A DNA stretch of 52,480 bases, taken from Streptomyces albipurpureus (GTDB lineage Bacteria > Actinomycetota > Actinomycetes > Streptomycetales > Streptomycetaceae). Position numbers and translations under genes: made by a program. Positions within the stretch are counted from its first letter, which is position 1. Each line of letters opens with the position of its first letter. This document shows, piece after piece, positions 1 to 8,748 of this stretch. The notes below the pieces were generated by a model that saw nothing but the letters and a program-made list of their open reading frames with translations, searched no databases and was not told the origin of the DNA. The DNA is taken from NCBI RefSeq assembly GCF_023701525.1, contig NZ_JAMQAW010000009.1:104750-157229 (forward strand), read 5' to 3'.

Positions 1-33
1 GCGCTGTCGTGTCAGCTTCCCGGGTCCGCCTCG

Positions 34-1053
34 CTACGCCGTGAAGGCATCGCGGACCGCCTCGTACTCCCGTGTCCACCACACCGCCAGGGCCGAGACC
101 GCACCGAACTGGGGGTCGGCCCTGCGGTCGTGCAGTTGATAGCGCCAGCGAAGTATCCAGAAGTCATTGAGCCGCTCCCACCACACTCGATGGACCGCGG
201 CCGCCAACTCGGCCGGCTCGGCTCCCACCGCCCGTCGGTACGCCCTCGCATAGGCCCGCACCTTCGGCAGTGCCAGTTCGCCGGCCGGCTGGACGAAGAA
301 GATCGCCGCCGCCCGCACCGCCTCCTCCGCGCGAGGCTGCACCCCCAGCCGGTCCCAGTCCAGGATGGCGGCCGGTTCGGTGCCTCGATAGAGCAGGTTG
401 AGAGGGTGGAAGTCCCCGTGCACCCAGCCTCCGGAGGAGGCCGGGGGCGGTCTGCGATCGGCATGGCGTTCCAGGAGCGCCCGGCGTTCCAGCAGCCGGT
501 GCTCGGCCAGGGTGTCGAAGATGTCATGGGGGCGCGCCGAGCGGGAGAGCGCCAGCAGTTCATCGATCTGGCTGAAGGTTTCCGCGGGGTTGGCGCTCTC
601 GTACTCCTGGCGGTCTATGGGGTCCATGACCTGGCCCGGGTCCATGATCTGGGCCAGACAGACATGCACCAGCCCCAGCAGCGAGCCGAGTTGGCGCGAC
701 TGGAGCATGCTCAGATGAGCCCCGTCGCGATGTCGGCCCTCGATCCAGGGATGCAGGGCGTAACAGCCGTCGCCGATCACCGCGACCGTTTCGCCGTGAC
801 CGTCCGGGACGGGCGGGGCGACCGGTACGCCGAGCGTCTGAAGACGCTGGGTGGCGCGATGCTGGCGGGCGATGACCTCTTGGTCGCCGTCGAGATGATG
901 CTTGAGGAAGTACGTGCCTCTGGTGGTGACGAGACGGTAGCCGCGGTTGAGAAGGCCCTGGGTTACCCGCTCGCAGGAGAGCAATTCCCCGGGATTCTCA
1001 TAGCGGCGCAGCAGGGCGCCAACCGGCGGCGCGATGACAGATGAGCGCAGCAC
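34..1053 (-). CDS. Phosphotransferase (APH/homoserine kinase type II-like)
   Basis: This 339-residue protein has the aminoglycoside phosphotransferase fold. The catalytic loop is visible as HGDFHPLNLLYRG near residues 214-226, followed by the metal-binding ILDWDRLG. An N-terminal lobe contains TYFLKHH as the likely ATP-contacting lysine region. The substrate is unknown; the family phosphorylates hydroxyls of small molecules, and the protein resembles the homoserine-kinase-II/CotS group more than a dedicated resistance enzyme. It starts with GTG only 15 bases after the stop of the PNPOx-like gene, so the two probably form one leftward transcript. The C terminus ends close to the window edge but the gene is complete. 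Confidence 0.85.
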   Translation of the reverse strand: MLRSSVIAPPVGALLRRYENPGELLSCERVTQGLLNRGYRLVTTRGTYFLKHHLDGDQEVIARQHRATQRLQTLGVPVAPPVPDGHGETVAVIGDGCYALHPWIEGRHRDGAHLSMLQSRQLGSLLGLVHVCLAQIMDPGQVMDPIDRQEYESANPAETFSQIDELLALSRSARPHDIFDTLAEHRLLERRALLERHADRRPPPASSGGWVHGDFHPLNLLYRGTEPAAILDWDRLGVQPRAEEAVRAAAIFFVQPAGELALPKVRAYARAYRRAVGAEPAELAAAVHRVWWERLNDFWILRWRYQLHDRRADPQFGAVSALAVWWTREYEAVRDAFTA

Positions 1054-1068
1054 TCACCAAATGATAGA

Positions 1069-1485
1069 TCACGCTGCGTGGTCAGCGTGCAGCTCTTCGC
1101 AATAATTGAGGGTGTGCACGGTGACGAACTGGGGCTCTACGCGCATAAACACCGGTTGGAAGCTCTCTCCGTCGGCTTTGAGCGGCTCGCTGCCGAAGAG
1201 CTGTATCTGCCCATCGGTCGGCTGGACGATCTCCGCCATGCCGGTGAGCTGTACGGACCACATGACCGTGCCACCGGAGTTGAAGTTGTCCGCGCCGTAC
1301 GCCACGACGCTGCCGTTGCAGGCGCGGTGGTAGCCGAAACCCCGGTGGATGCGCAGTAGGACACCGCCGTCGTGAACGATGTGTCGGGCCGGAGCCACGA
1401 AGGGCATCGCCCGCATGCTCGTCGCCAGCCGACCGTACGAGACCCGGGAGAGCAGCTCGATGGCGTGGAGTTCCTCGGTGGACAT
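1069..1485 (-). CDS. Pyridoxamine 5'-phosphate oxidase family protein
   Basis: A small protein of about 138 residues with the split-barrel flavin-binding pattern. It opens with MSTEELHAIELLSRVSYGRLA and shows the typical strands VAPARHIVHDGGVLLRIH and VMWSVQLTGMAEIV. Such actinobacterial proteins bind FMN, F420 or haem and act as small oxidoreductases or sensors; the substrate cannot be read from sequence. The frame stays open upstream to 1623, but the upstream part is low-complexity Gly/Pro, so I place the start at the ATG at 1485. The phosphotransferase gene follows 15 bases downstream. Confidence 0.8.
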   Translation of the reverse strand: MSTEELHAIELLSRVSYGRLATSMRAMPFVAPARHIVHDGGVLLRIHRGFGYHRACNGSVVAYGADNFNSGGTVMWSVQLTGMAEIVQPTDGQIQLFGSEPLKADGESFQPVFMRVEPQFVTVHTLNYCEELHADHAA

Positions 1486-1863
1486 AGCTCCACTTTCGGT
1501 TACTTCGCCCTGCGGGGGAAGGGGCAGCAGCCCTTCGTCAGTGGGGGCCGAAAGTCCCTGCTTGTCGGGCCCGGGCAGGCTTGGGCGGTCTCCGGGGCCG
1601 CCGCCACCGGTCAAGTGGAACACCGGTGCCAGGAGCGTCTGCCCGAGCGCTCACTCGACCGCCGCACGGTCGGGACTTGGCGGAAGTCCCTGTTCAGCGT
1701 GGTGTCGGCGACCGCTGCGCAAGGGGGGTGGCCGGCGGGGCCGTCTCCTTGAAGCGGCCCACTGGTTCAGCTGGGGAAGGCATCCCGCAGGAGGGAGCGC
1801 ACCGAAGGGGAGGCGCCGCGTCGAACTCCGCCCCAGCGCGGAATTCTTCCGGAGCCAGCCGTT
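1486..1863. other. Intergenic region, no gene recognised
   Basis: About 380 bases lie between the response regulator stop and the PNPOx-like start, both on the minus strand. All frames are filled with Arg/Gly/Pro-rich open stretches typical of high-GC shadow frames. I see one short stem near 1671-1689 (GGGACTT with AAGTCCC) and no convincing terminator or promoter. Confidence 0.4.
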
Positions 1864-2529
1864 TCAGTGGTGCTGCCGCTCCGCCTGTATCCGTGCCACA
1901 TAGGCCGCGGCCTGCGAACGGCGTTCCATCCCCAGCTTGGAGAGCAGGCTGGAGACATAGTTCTTGATGGTCTTCTCCGCGAGGTGCAGCCGCTCGCCGA
2001 TGACCCGGTTGGTCAGCCCCTCGCCGATCAGATCCAGGATCTTGCGCTCCTGCTCGGTCAGCCCGGACAGCTTGTCGTTGCTCTTCGGGTTGTTTCCGTG
2101 GCGCAGTCGCTCCAGTACGCGTGCGGTGGCCGCCGGGTCCAGGAGCGACTTGCCGGCCGCCACTCCCCGTACCGCCTCCAGCAGCTCGTTTCCGCGGATC
2201 GCCTTGAGGACATAACCGGACGCACCGGCCATGATGGCGTCGAAGAGTGCCTCGTCGTCGGCGAACGACGTCAGCATGAGGCATTTGATGTTCTCGTCCT
2301 GGGAACGAATCTCCCGACAGACCTCGACCCCGCTGCCGTCCGGCAGCCGTACATCCAGTACGGCGACATCGGGACGGGTGGCGAGGATTCTGACCACGGC
2401 GTCCTCGGCTGTTCCGGCCTCGCCGACGACCTCGATGTCGTCTTCGACCGAAAGCAGCTCATGGACACCACGTCGGACGACTTCGTGGTCATCCAAGAGG
2501 AATACGGTGATTTTTCGTTGTTCGCGCAC
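1864..2529 (-). CDS. NarL/DevR-type two-component response regulator
   Basis: The product has about 221 residues. The N-terminal receiver domain begins ITVFLLDDHEVVRRG, with the acidic pair D13-D14, the likely phosphoacceptor D59 in AVLDVRLPDG, the switch region MLTSF and the conserved lysine in GYVLKAIRG. The C-terminal LuxR-type HTH has LTEQERKILDLIGEGLTN followed by AEKTIKNYVSSLLSKLG, closest to the DevR/DosR subgroup. No histidine kinase lies beside it, so its partner is elsewhere. The start is uncertain: GTG 2529 (chosen, VREQRKITV), GTG 2547 and ATG 2631 are all in frame. It is divergent from bkdABC with a palindrome between them. Confidence 0.9.
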   Translation of the reverse strand: MREQRKITVFLLDDHEVVRRGVHELLSVEDDIEVVGEAGTAEDAVVRILATRPDVAVLDVRLPDGSGVEVCREIRSQDENIKCLMLTSFADDEALFDAIMAGASGYVLKAIRGNELLEAVRGVAAGKSLLDPAATARVLERLRHGNNPKSNDKLSGLTEQERKILDLIGEGLTNRVIGERLHLAEKTIKNYVSSLLSKLGMERRSQAAAYVARIQAERQHH

Positions 2530-2663
2530 GAATGCAGTCTCACACACCAGCTCTTCCCGTGCCCCGGGTGCCCGGGATAACGTGCCGGTGTCTCGGCGGC
2601 CCGCAAGGTCGTGACCAGTGCTGATCAGCATTCTTGCCGACAGTGATCCCCCGGTTTTCTTCG

Positions 2664-2685
2664 TTTACTTGGAAATCCAAGCAAA
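2664..2685. promoter_or_regulatory. Imperfect palindrome in the bkd / response-regulator divergent region
   Basis: The arms TTTACTTGGA and TCCAAGCAAA flank a central AA, giving a 22-base inverted repeat with one mismatch. It stands out as AT-rich in an otherwise GC-rich 370-base divergent spacer. A TTGACA hexamer follows at 2741-2746, but I could not find a good -10 for it. A short stem (CCCCTG at 2830-2835 with CAGGGG at 2843-2848) lies further down in the likely bkd leader. The palindrome looks like a dimeric regulator site; the regulator is unknown. Confidence 0.4.
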
Positions 2686-2902
2686 AAACGCAGGTCAAAT
2701 GGGGTTTCGCAGGAATGTCCCACACTGGGTAACGTGCCTTTTGACAGGGTCTCGTCGGGGCACCTGTCACGCCCGTTCGGCTACGAGCCGCACCCACCCC
2801 GTGCGGGGGTAGACGAAGGGGCGAGCCTCCCCCTGTCTTCGGCAGGGGCGACCCCAGGCTCCCGGCGAACCCGGGGGACCGGATAGACGGAGGAGCACGC
2901 AC

Positions 2903-4051
2903 GTGACCGTGGAGAGCACTGCCGCGCGCAAGCCGCGACGCAGCAGCAAGCGGGTGAGCGCCGCGAAGAAGCCACAGAGTTCCGAGCCCCAGCTCGTACA
3001 GCTGCTGTCGCCCGAGGGCCAGCGCGTAGAGCACCCCGACTACAGCATTGACCTGACGTCCGAAGAGCTGCGCGGGCTCTATCGGGACATGGTCCTCACC
3101 CGTCGCTTCGACGCTGAGGCGACCGCTCTCCAGCGCCAGGGCGAACTGGGACTGTGGGCGTCACTGCTGGGTCAGGAAGCCGCGCAGATCGGCTCCGGCC
3201 GGGCCCTGCGCGACGATGACTATGTCTTCCCGACCTATCGCGAACACGGTGTGGCGTGGTGTCGCGGGGTCGATCCCACCAATCTCCTCGGGATGTTCCG
3301 CGGGGTCAACCACGGCGGCTGGGACCCCAACACCAACAACTTCCACCTCTACACCATCGTCATCGGCTCCCAGACCCTCCACGCGACCGGCTATGCCATG
3401 GGTGTGGCCAAGGACGGCGCGGACTCCGCGGTGATCGCCTACTTCGGCGACGGTGCCTCCAGCCAGGGCGATGTGGCGGAGGCGTTCACCTTCTCCGCGG
3501 TCTACAACGCCCCCGTGGTGTTCTTCTGCCAGAACAACCAGTGGGCGATCTCCGAGCCGACCGAGCGCCAGAGCCGGGTGCCCCTCTACCAGCGCGCCCA
3601 GGGCTATGGCTTCCCCGGCGTACGGGTGGACGGCAACGACGTGCTCGCCTGTCTCGCCGTGACCAAGTGGGCCCTGGAGCGTGCCCGTCGTGGCGAGGGC
3701 CCGACGCTGGTCGAGGCGTTCACCTACCGCATGGGTGCGCACACCACGTCGGACGATCCCACGAAGTACCGCCATGACGACGAGCGGGCCGCGTGGGAGG
3801 CCAAGGACCCGATCCTTCGGTTGCGGACCCTCCTGACCGAAGAAGCCCATGCCGACGACGCGTTCTTCGCCGCACTGGAGGAGGAGAGCGACGTACTCGC
3901 CAAGCGGGTGCGTGAGGCGGTGCGGGCCATGCCGGACCCCGATCCCATGGCGATCTTCGACAACATCTACGCCGACGGCCATGCGCTCGTCGACGAGGAG
4001 CGCGCGCAGTTCGCCGCGTACCAGGCGTCCTTCGCCGAGGAGGGTAACTGA
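2903..4051 (+). CDS. bkdA: Branched-chain 2-oxo acid dehydrogenase E1 alpha subunit
   Basis: A 382-residue thiamine-diphosphate enzyme subunit. The ThDP/Mg motif runs from GDGASSQGDVAEA (about residue 182) to the closing CQNNQ. The phosphorylation-loop region with YRMGAHTTSDDPTKYR is typical of E1 alpha of the BCKDH/PDH family. It decarboxylates 2-oxo acids from valine, leucine and isoleucine, supplying branched acyl-CoA starters for fatty acids and polyketides. It starts with GTG behind a strong GGAGGAG and is followed after two bases by the E1 beta gene. The family also contains pyruvate dehydrogenases, but the alpha/beta/E2 layout matches bkd operons of Streptomyces. Confidence 0.92.
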   Translation: MTVESTAARKPRRSSKRVSAAKKPQSSEPQLVQLLSPEGQRVEHPDYSIDLTSEELRGLYRDMVLTRRFDAEATALQRQGELGLWASLLGQEAAQIGSGRALRDDDYVFPTYREHGVAWCRGVDPTNLLGMFRGVNHGGWDPNTNNFHLYTIVIGSQTLHATGYAMGVAKDGADSAVIAYFGDGASSQGDVAEAFTFSAVYNAPVVFFCQNNQWAISEPTERQSRVPLYQRAQGYGFPGVRVDGNDVLACLAVTKWALERARRGEGPTLVEAFTYRMGAHTTSDDPTKYRHDDERAAWEAKDPILRLRTLLTEEAHADDAFFAALEEESDVLAKRVREAVRAMPDPDPMAIFDNIYADGHALVDEERAQFAAYQASFAEEGN

Positions 4052-4053
4052 CC

Positions 4054-5034
4054 ATGGCCGCCCAGAAACTTCCCCTCGCCAAGGCCCTCAACGAGTCCCT
4101 GCGCAAGGCCCTGGAGACCGACCCCAAGGTACTGATCATGGGGGAGGACGTCGGAAAGCTCGGCGGAGTCTTCCGGGTCACCGACGGACTCCAGAAGGAC
4201 TTCGGTGAGGACCGGGTCATCGACACCCCGCTCGCCGAGTCCGGCATCATCGGCACCGCCATCGGGCTGGCGTTGCGCGGCTACCGTCCGGTCGCCGAGA
4301 TCCAGTTCGACGGTTTCGTCTTCCCGGCGTACGACCAGATCGTCACCCAGCTCGCCAAGATGCACGCCCGGGCGCTGGGCAAGATCAAGCTCCCGGTGGT
4401 GATCCGCATTCCGTACGGCGGTGGCATCGGCGCCGTCGAGCACCACAGTGAGTCTCCCGAGGCCCTGTTCGCGCATGTCGCGGGCCTCAAGGTGGTCTCG
4501 CCCTCCAACTCATCGGATGCCTACTGGATGCTCCAGCAGGCCATCCAGAGCGATGACCCGGTCATCTTCTTCGAGCCCAAGCGGCGCTACTGGGACAAGA
4601 GCGAGGTCGACACCGAGGCGATCCCCGACCCCCTGCACATCGCCCGGGTGGTGCGGGACGGTTCGGACCTGACCCTGGCCGCGTACGGGCCGATGGTGAA
4701 GGTCTGTACGGAAGCGGCGGCAGCCGCCGCCGAGGAGGGCAAGTCCATCGAGGTGTTGGACCTGCGCTCGATGTCCCCGATCGACTTCGACGCCATCCAG
4801 ACCTCGGTGGAGAAGACGGGCCGGCTGGTCGTGGTGCACGAGGCCCCCGTCTTCTACGGCTCCGGCGCGGAGATCGCCGCTCGCATCACCGAGCGGTGCT
4901 TCTACCACCTGGAGTCCCCGGTGCTGCGGGTCGGCGGGTTCCACTCGCCGTATCCGCCGGCCCGCCTGGAGGAGGAGTACCTCCCCGGGCTTGACCGGGT
5001 GCTGGACGCCGTCGACCGCTCGCTCGCGTACTAG
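4054..5034 (+). CDS. bkdB: Branched-chain 2-oxo acid dehydrogenase E1 beta subunit
   Basis: A 326-residue transketolase-type pyrimidine-binding subunit that forms the alpha2beta2 E1 with BkdA. Recognisable blocks are MGEDVGKLGGVFRVTDGL, the conserved PLAESGIIGTAIGLA, EIQFDGFVFPAYDQIV and the C-terminal HEAPVFYGSGAEIAARI with PYPPARLEEEYLPG. The length is normal for the family. The ATG lies two bases after the bkdA stop, with the ribosome-binding purines inside the end of bkdA, so translation is coupled. The E2 gene starts 14 bases downstream. Confidence 0.93.
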   Translation: MAAQKLPLAKALNESLRKALETDPKVLIMGEDVGKLGGVFRVTDGLQKDFGEDRVIDTPLAESGIIGTAIGLALRGYRPVAEIQFDGFVFPAYDQIVTQLAKMHARALGKIKLPVVIRIPYGGGIGAVEHHSESPEALFAHVAGLKVVSPSNSSDAYWMLQQAIQSDDPVIFFEPKRRYWDKSEVDTEAIPDPLHIARVVRDGSDLTLAAYGPMVKVCTEAAAAAAEEGKSIEVLDLRSMSPIDFDAIQTSVEKTGRLVVVHEAPVFYGSGAEIAARITERCFYHLESPVLRVGGFHSPYPPARLEEEYLPGLDRVLDAVDRSLAY

Positions 5035-5048
5035 GGGTGCCGAGAACC

Positions 5049-6455
5049 ATGACGCAAGACACAACACTCCGCTACCGCGAGTTCAAGATGCCCGATGTGG
5101 GCGAGGGGCTCACCGAGGCGGAGATCCTCAAGTGGTACGTACAGCCGGGTGACACCGTCACGGACGGACAGGTCGTCTGCGAGGTGGAGACGGCGAAGGC
5201 GGCCGTTGAACTGCCGATTCCCTATGACGGGGTCGTGCATGAGCTGCGTTTCCCGGAGGGCACGACGGTCGATGTCGGCCAGGTGATCATCTCCGTGGAC
5301 ATCACTCCCGGTGAGCCGTCCGCGCCACCCGCCGCCGAGCCTTCGGCGGCGGCCCGGGCACCGGAGGTGGCGGAGCCGGAGGAGAAGCCCCGGGGCCGTC
5401 AGCCGGTCCTGGTGGGCTACGGGGTGGCCGAATCGTCCACCAAGCGCCGACCGCGCAGGGGCGCCCCGGTGCCGGAGCAGTCGACGCCGGCTTCGCAGTC
5501 CGAGCTCAATGGGCACGGCGGCGCTCCGACCGCTGAGGCGCCGACCGCGTCCGCTGCCCGTCCGCTGGCCAAGCCTCCCGTGCGCAAGCTCGCCAAGGAC
5601 CTCGGCGTCGATCTCACCGTCGTCATTCCGACCGGTCCCGATGGCATCATCACCCGCGAGGACATCCACGCGGCGGTTGCGGAGCCGGAGCCCGTGGCGC
5701 CTGCTGCCGCACCCCAGCCCGAGCCGCAGACTTCGGTAGTCGTACCGGCGGGAGCTCGGGAGACCCGTATCCCCGTCAAGGGCGTACGGAAGGCCACAGC
5801 GGCGGCGATGGTGGGCAGCGCGTTCACCGCGCCGCATGTCACCGAGTTCATCACGCTCGATGTGACCCGCACGATGAAGCTGGTCGCCGAGCTGAAGTCC
5901 GATCCGGACCTCGCTGGGCTGCGGGTCAACCCGCTGCTGCTGATCGCCAAGGCACTGCTGGTCGCGATCAAGCGGAACCCCGAGGTCAGTGCCGCCTGGG
6001 ACGAGGCGAACCAGGAGATCGTCCAGAAGCACTATGTGAACCTGGGCATCGCGGCGGCCACTCCGCGCGGGCTGATCGTGCCCAACATCAAGGACGCGCA
6101 CGAGCTGACGCTGCCGCAACTGGCCGCGGCCCTGGGCGAACTGGTGACCACCGCCAGGGAGGGCAGGACCACCCCCGCGGCCATGCAGGGCGGCACGGTG
6201 ACCATCACCAATGTGGGCGTCTTCGGGGTCGACACCGGGACACCGATCCTCAACCCCGGTGAGTCCGCGATCCTCGCCGTCGGTGCGATCAAGCCGCAAC
6301 CATGGGTCCACAAGGGCAAGGTGAAGGCACGTCAGGTCACCACGCTCGCGCTCTCCTTCGACCATCGGCTGGTCGACGGCGAGTTGGGCTCCAAGGTGCT
6401 GGCGGATGTGGCGGCGGTCCTGGAGAACCCCCGCCGGCTGATCACCTGGTCCTGA
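5049..6455 (+). CDS. bkdC: Dihydrolipoamide acyltransferase, E2 of branched-chain 2-oxo acid dehydrogenase
   Basis: About 468 residues. An N-terminal lipoyl domain (REFKMPDVGEGLTEAEILKW) carries the lipoyl lysine near residue 50 in VETAKAAVE. An Ala/Pro-rich linker leads to the peripheral subunit-binding domain (PPVRKLAKDLGVDLTVV...DGIITREDIH). The catalytic domain ends with LSFDHRLVDGELG, where His439 and the Asp of DG form the acyltransferase motif. I chose ATG 5049; an in-frame GTG at 5037 is the alternative. No E3 gene is present here, so the complex must use a lipoamide dehydrogenase encoded elsewhere. Confidence 0.92.
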   Translation: MTQDTTLRYREFKMPDVGEGLTEAEILKWYVQPGDTVTDGQVVCEVETAKAAVELPIPYDGVVHELRFPEGTTVDVGQVIISVDITPGEPSAPPAAEPSAAARAPEVAEPEEKPRGRQPVLVGYGVAESSTKRRPRRGAPVPEQSTPASQSELNGHGGAPTAEAPTASAARPLAKPPVRKLAKDLGVDLTVVIPTGPDGIITREDIHAAVAEPEPVAPAAAPQPEPQTSVVVPAGARETRIPVKGVRKATAAAMVGSAFTAPHVTEFITLDVTRTMKLVAELKSDPDLAGLRVNPLLLIAKALLVAIKRNPEVSAAWDEANQEIVQKHYVNLGIAAATPRGLIVPNIKDAHELTLPQLAAALGELVTTAREGRTTPAAMQGGTVTITNVGVFGVDTGTPILNPGESAILAVGAIKPQPWVHKGKVKARQVTTLALSFDHRLVDGELGSKVLADVAAVLENPRRLITWS

Positions 6456-6535
6456 CGGGCCTGCGGCCACCGGTCGGGTCCTCACCGCCGGGAGTACGCC
6501 GGTGAGGGCCCGCCTCGGGGCCTGACGGGAAACGA

Positions 6536-6585
6536 AGAGAGCGAGGGTTCGTGGCACGGCACAGTGCCAGGAGCCCTCGCTCTCT
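6536..6585. terminator. Bidirectional hairpin terminator between convergent genes
   Basis: A perfect 12-base stem, AGAGAGCGAGGG (6536-6547) with CCCTCGCTCTCT (6574-6585), lies between the ends of bkdC and the convergent carboxypeptidase gene. A second stem, CCTCACCG with CGGTGAGG, lies just upstream around 6480-6508. Together they probably end bkd transcription and the opposing transcript. Confidence 0.7.
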
Positions 6586-6653
6586 CCTTGTCGTCGACCC
6601 AGTAGATCGACTCCATCGACCTCAGCGACGTCATCACTACTGCGACGGATGGA

Positions 6654-7601
6654 TCAGTCCTGCTGAGCACCGACCGGCAGCGAGCGAAGCTGCATGCTCT
6701 TCGCGGTCGTGGAGCCGAAGCCGTAGTCCAGCAGCTTGCCGGCGTCCTTGAAGCGCTCGTTCACACTGGAGGAGCCGAGGACGACTCCGACGTACGTCTT
6801 GGAGCCACGGGTGGCGGCGAAGACCAGGCAGGGCCCGGCCGTCGAGCCGGTACCGGTCTTCATGCCGACGGCACCCTTGTAGGTACCGAGCAGCTTGTTG
6901 GTGTTGTACCAGGTGTAGGTGCGGGCGCTGCCCTTGCTGGTCGTGGCCTTGGCGACGTACTTCTGCGCCACGACGACCTCACGGAAGGTCTTGTTCGAGA
7001 ACGCGTGTCGAGCCATCTTGGTCAGGTCGGACGCGGTGGTGTAGTTCTTTCCTCCCGCGGAGATTCCGTCGAAGGAGTCGAAGTTGGTCTTCTTCATGCC
7101 CAGCGCCTTGGCCTTGGCGTTCATCTTGCCGATGAACGACTTGGTGCGCGCGGCGGTGGTGGAGCCGGTGCCGAAGGCGTCGGCCAGCGCGTAGGCGGCG
7201 TCACAACCTGACGGCAGCATCAGCCCCGAGAGCAGCTGACGGACCGTCAATTTGTCGCCGGTCTTGAGGTCGGCGGTGCTGCCCTTCTCCCGTGTCACAT
7301 AGTCGCGGTAGGCCTGCTTGACCGTCACCTTCTTGGTGAGGCTGACCCCGGGGGTGGTCAGAACCGTGATCGCCGTCACCACCTTGGTGGTGCTCGCCAT
7401 CTGGAGCTGGGTGTCCGCGCCCTTGGCGTAGACGCCCTTGCCGGTCGCCTGGTCCATCAGGTACGCGCCCTTGGCGGTGACCTTCGGGACCGGGCGGGGT
7501 GCCGCCTGGGCAGGGGCGGCTAGTGGTGAAACGGTGAGCAGAAGACCACCGGAGATGACAACCGTGGCGGCTCTGCGCACGCTCGTGTTGCTGAGTATCA
7601 A
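6654..7601 (-). CDS. Secreted D-alanyl-D-alanine carboxypeptidase (peptidase S11)
   Basis: A penicillin-binding serine carboxypeptidase of the S11 family that trims D-Ala from peptidoglycan side chains outside the membrane. The three active-site motifs are visible: STTK in QMASTTKVVT, SGCD in the second motif (an SxC form of the usual SxN), and KTG in GMKTGTGST. The N terminus is a Sec signal peptide, with a hydrophobic core and cleavage likely after APAQA. I place the start at TTG 7601 because GGAG sits eight bases upstream; the frame is open back to ATG 7661, giving 335 instead of 315 residues. No C-terminal anchor segment is obvious. Confidence 0.88.
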   Translation of the reverse strand: MILSNTSVRRAATVVISGGLLLTVSPLAAPAQAAPRPVPKVTAKGAYLMDQATGKGVYAKGADTQLQMASTTKVVTAITVLTTPGVSLTKKVTVKQAYRDYVTREKGSTADLKTGDKLTVRQLLSGLMLPSGCDAAYALADAFGTGSTTAARTKSFIGKMNAKAKALGMKKTNFDSFDGISAGGKNYTTASDLTKMARHAFSNKTFREVVVAQKYVAKATTSKGSARTYTWYNTNKLLGTYKGAVGMKTGTGSTAGPCLVFAATRGSKTYVGVVLGSSSVNERFKDAGKLLDYGFGSTTAKSMQLRSLPVGAQQD

Positions 7602-8082
7602 AGGAAACACTCCGAGTTCGCACATCCATCGGGAAGTTCGGTCGGGGTACCAAAAGCGCAAGCCCCCGATGTGAGACGTGCGAACGCGCGTAAAGGATGT
7701 ACGCGGATGAGGCGTATTCTCTCGACCTTTTCGCCTTCTGGATCACATGGGTCCCATGGATCGCAGAGATCGCCATCGGCACTCGAAGTGTCAGGGGCCG
7801 GACTGCTCGGTGTACCCGAAGGGTGCAACGCCGCCGGGCATCGATCGGACACGCTGGGCGGCGGGAACATACCGATCCGGAGCAGGAGTTGTCCTATGAC
7901 GCGACTGATCAGCCGGTCGCGGGGTTGGATCAACCGCCGCACCGGTCTCCCCGGCGCCAGGGGCCTCATCGCTGGCGCCCCCTGCGCCCCGCCCTTCCAT
8001 GTGACCTCGCCCAGCCCAGGGGCCGCCCTCGCCCCGAGTCCTGCATGGTGGACGCGCCCTACTGATGCACCTCTCTTGTATC
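7602..8082. other. Intergenic region between the carboxypeptidase and GntR genes
   Basis: About 480 bases separate two divergent genes. I see a small perfect palindrome ATGGGTCCCAT near 7747-7757. An open frame starts at ATG 7896 behind AGGAG and runs to 8180, but its composition and its overlap with the GntR start make it doubtful. No conserved riboswitch was recognised. Confidence 0.35.
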
Positions 8083-8095
8083 TATGCTGTGCGCA
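8083..8095 (+). promoter_or_regulatory. Candidate -10 element for a leaderless GntR transcript
   Basis: TATGCT at 8083-8088 lies six bases before the ATG at 8095, and no purine-rich ribosome-binding site precedes that ATG. This is the usual arrangement of leaderless mRNAs in Streptomyces. No strong -35 is visible, which would fit a regulated promoter. Confidence 0.4.
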
Positions 8096-8748
8096 TGCCT
8101 GCCGCAGCCCCCGCCACCGCACCCGCAGCCGAACGCGTCTACACACACGTCAAGCAGGGCGTCCTCGACCGACGCTATGAGGGTGGAACCCTGCTCACCG
8201 AAGGTGAACTCGCCGACGCCGTAGGGGTGTCGCGCACCCCCGTGCGGGAAGCGCTGCTCAAGCTGGAGGTCGAGGGGCTGATCAAGCTCTACCCCAAGAA
8301 GGGCGCCCTGGTGCTGGCCGTCTCCGCGCAGGAGATCGCCGATGTCGTGGAGACCCGGCTGCTGGTCGAGGAGCACGCGGCCCGCAAGGCGGTGCCCGCC
8401 TCCCCCCAGCTCCTGGCCCGGCTGGAGGAGCTCCTTGAGCAGCAGAAGAGACAGGGTGAGGCCGGGGACCTGGCCGCCGTCGCCGTCACCGACCGCGCCT
8501 TCCACGCCGAGATCGTGCGCAACGGCGGCAATGAGATCCTCTCCCGGCTCTATGACCAACTCCGCGACCGTCAGCTGAGGATGGGCGTCGCCGTGATGCA
8601 CGCCCACCCCGGCCGCATCGCCAAGAACGTCACCGAGCACAGCGAGATCCTCGAAGCGCTGCGCGCCGGCGATCCCGACCGGGCCGCCGCCCTGGTCCGT
8701 CGCCATGTGGGTTGGTTCAACGAACTGGCCCGGGGGGAGGCCAGGTGA
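8095..8748 (+). CDS. GntR family transcriptional regulator, FadR/FCD subgroup
   Basis: About 217 residues. The N-terminal winged helix contains LTEGELADAVGVSRTPVREALLKLEVEGLIKLYPKKG, the hallmark GntR HTH. The C-terminal all-helical FCD ligand domain (ETRLLVEEHAARKAV, DRAFHAEIVRNGGN, EHSEILEALRAGD) carries the conserved Asp/His positions that often bind a metal and an organic acid. Its stop overlaps the start of the MFS transporter gene (GTGA), so the pair is translationally coupled, and the regulator probably controls that transporter. I chose ATG 8095; ATG 8065 is an in-frame alternative. Confidence 0.9.
   Translation: MPAAAPATAPAAERVYTHVKQGVLDRRYEGGTLLTEGELADAVGVSRTPVREALLKLEVEGLIKLYPKKGALVLAVSAQEIADVVETRLLVEEHAARKAVPASPQLLARLEELLEQQKRQGEAGDLAAVAVTDRAFHAEIVRNGGNEILSRLYDQLRDRQLRMGVAVMHAHPGRIAKNVTEHSEILEALRAGDPDRAAALVRRHVGWFNELARGEAR

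Noticed and set aside
130..1044. Long plus-strand open frame of 304 codons
   Set aside because: It is the antisense shadow of the phosphotransferase gene, which has clear catalytic motifs; the plus-strand product has no recognisable domain.
7896..8180. Short plus-strand frame behind AGGAG upstream of the GntR gene
   Set aside because: Composition is Pro/Arg/Ser-rich as in shadow frames, it runs into the GntR coding region in another frame, and no domain is visible. It cannot be fully excluded.
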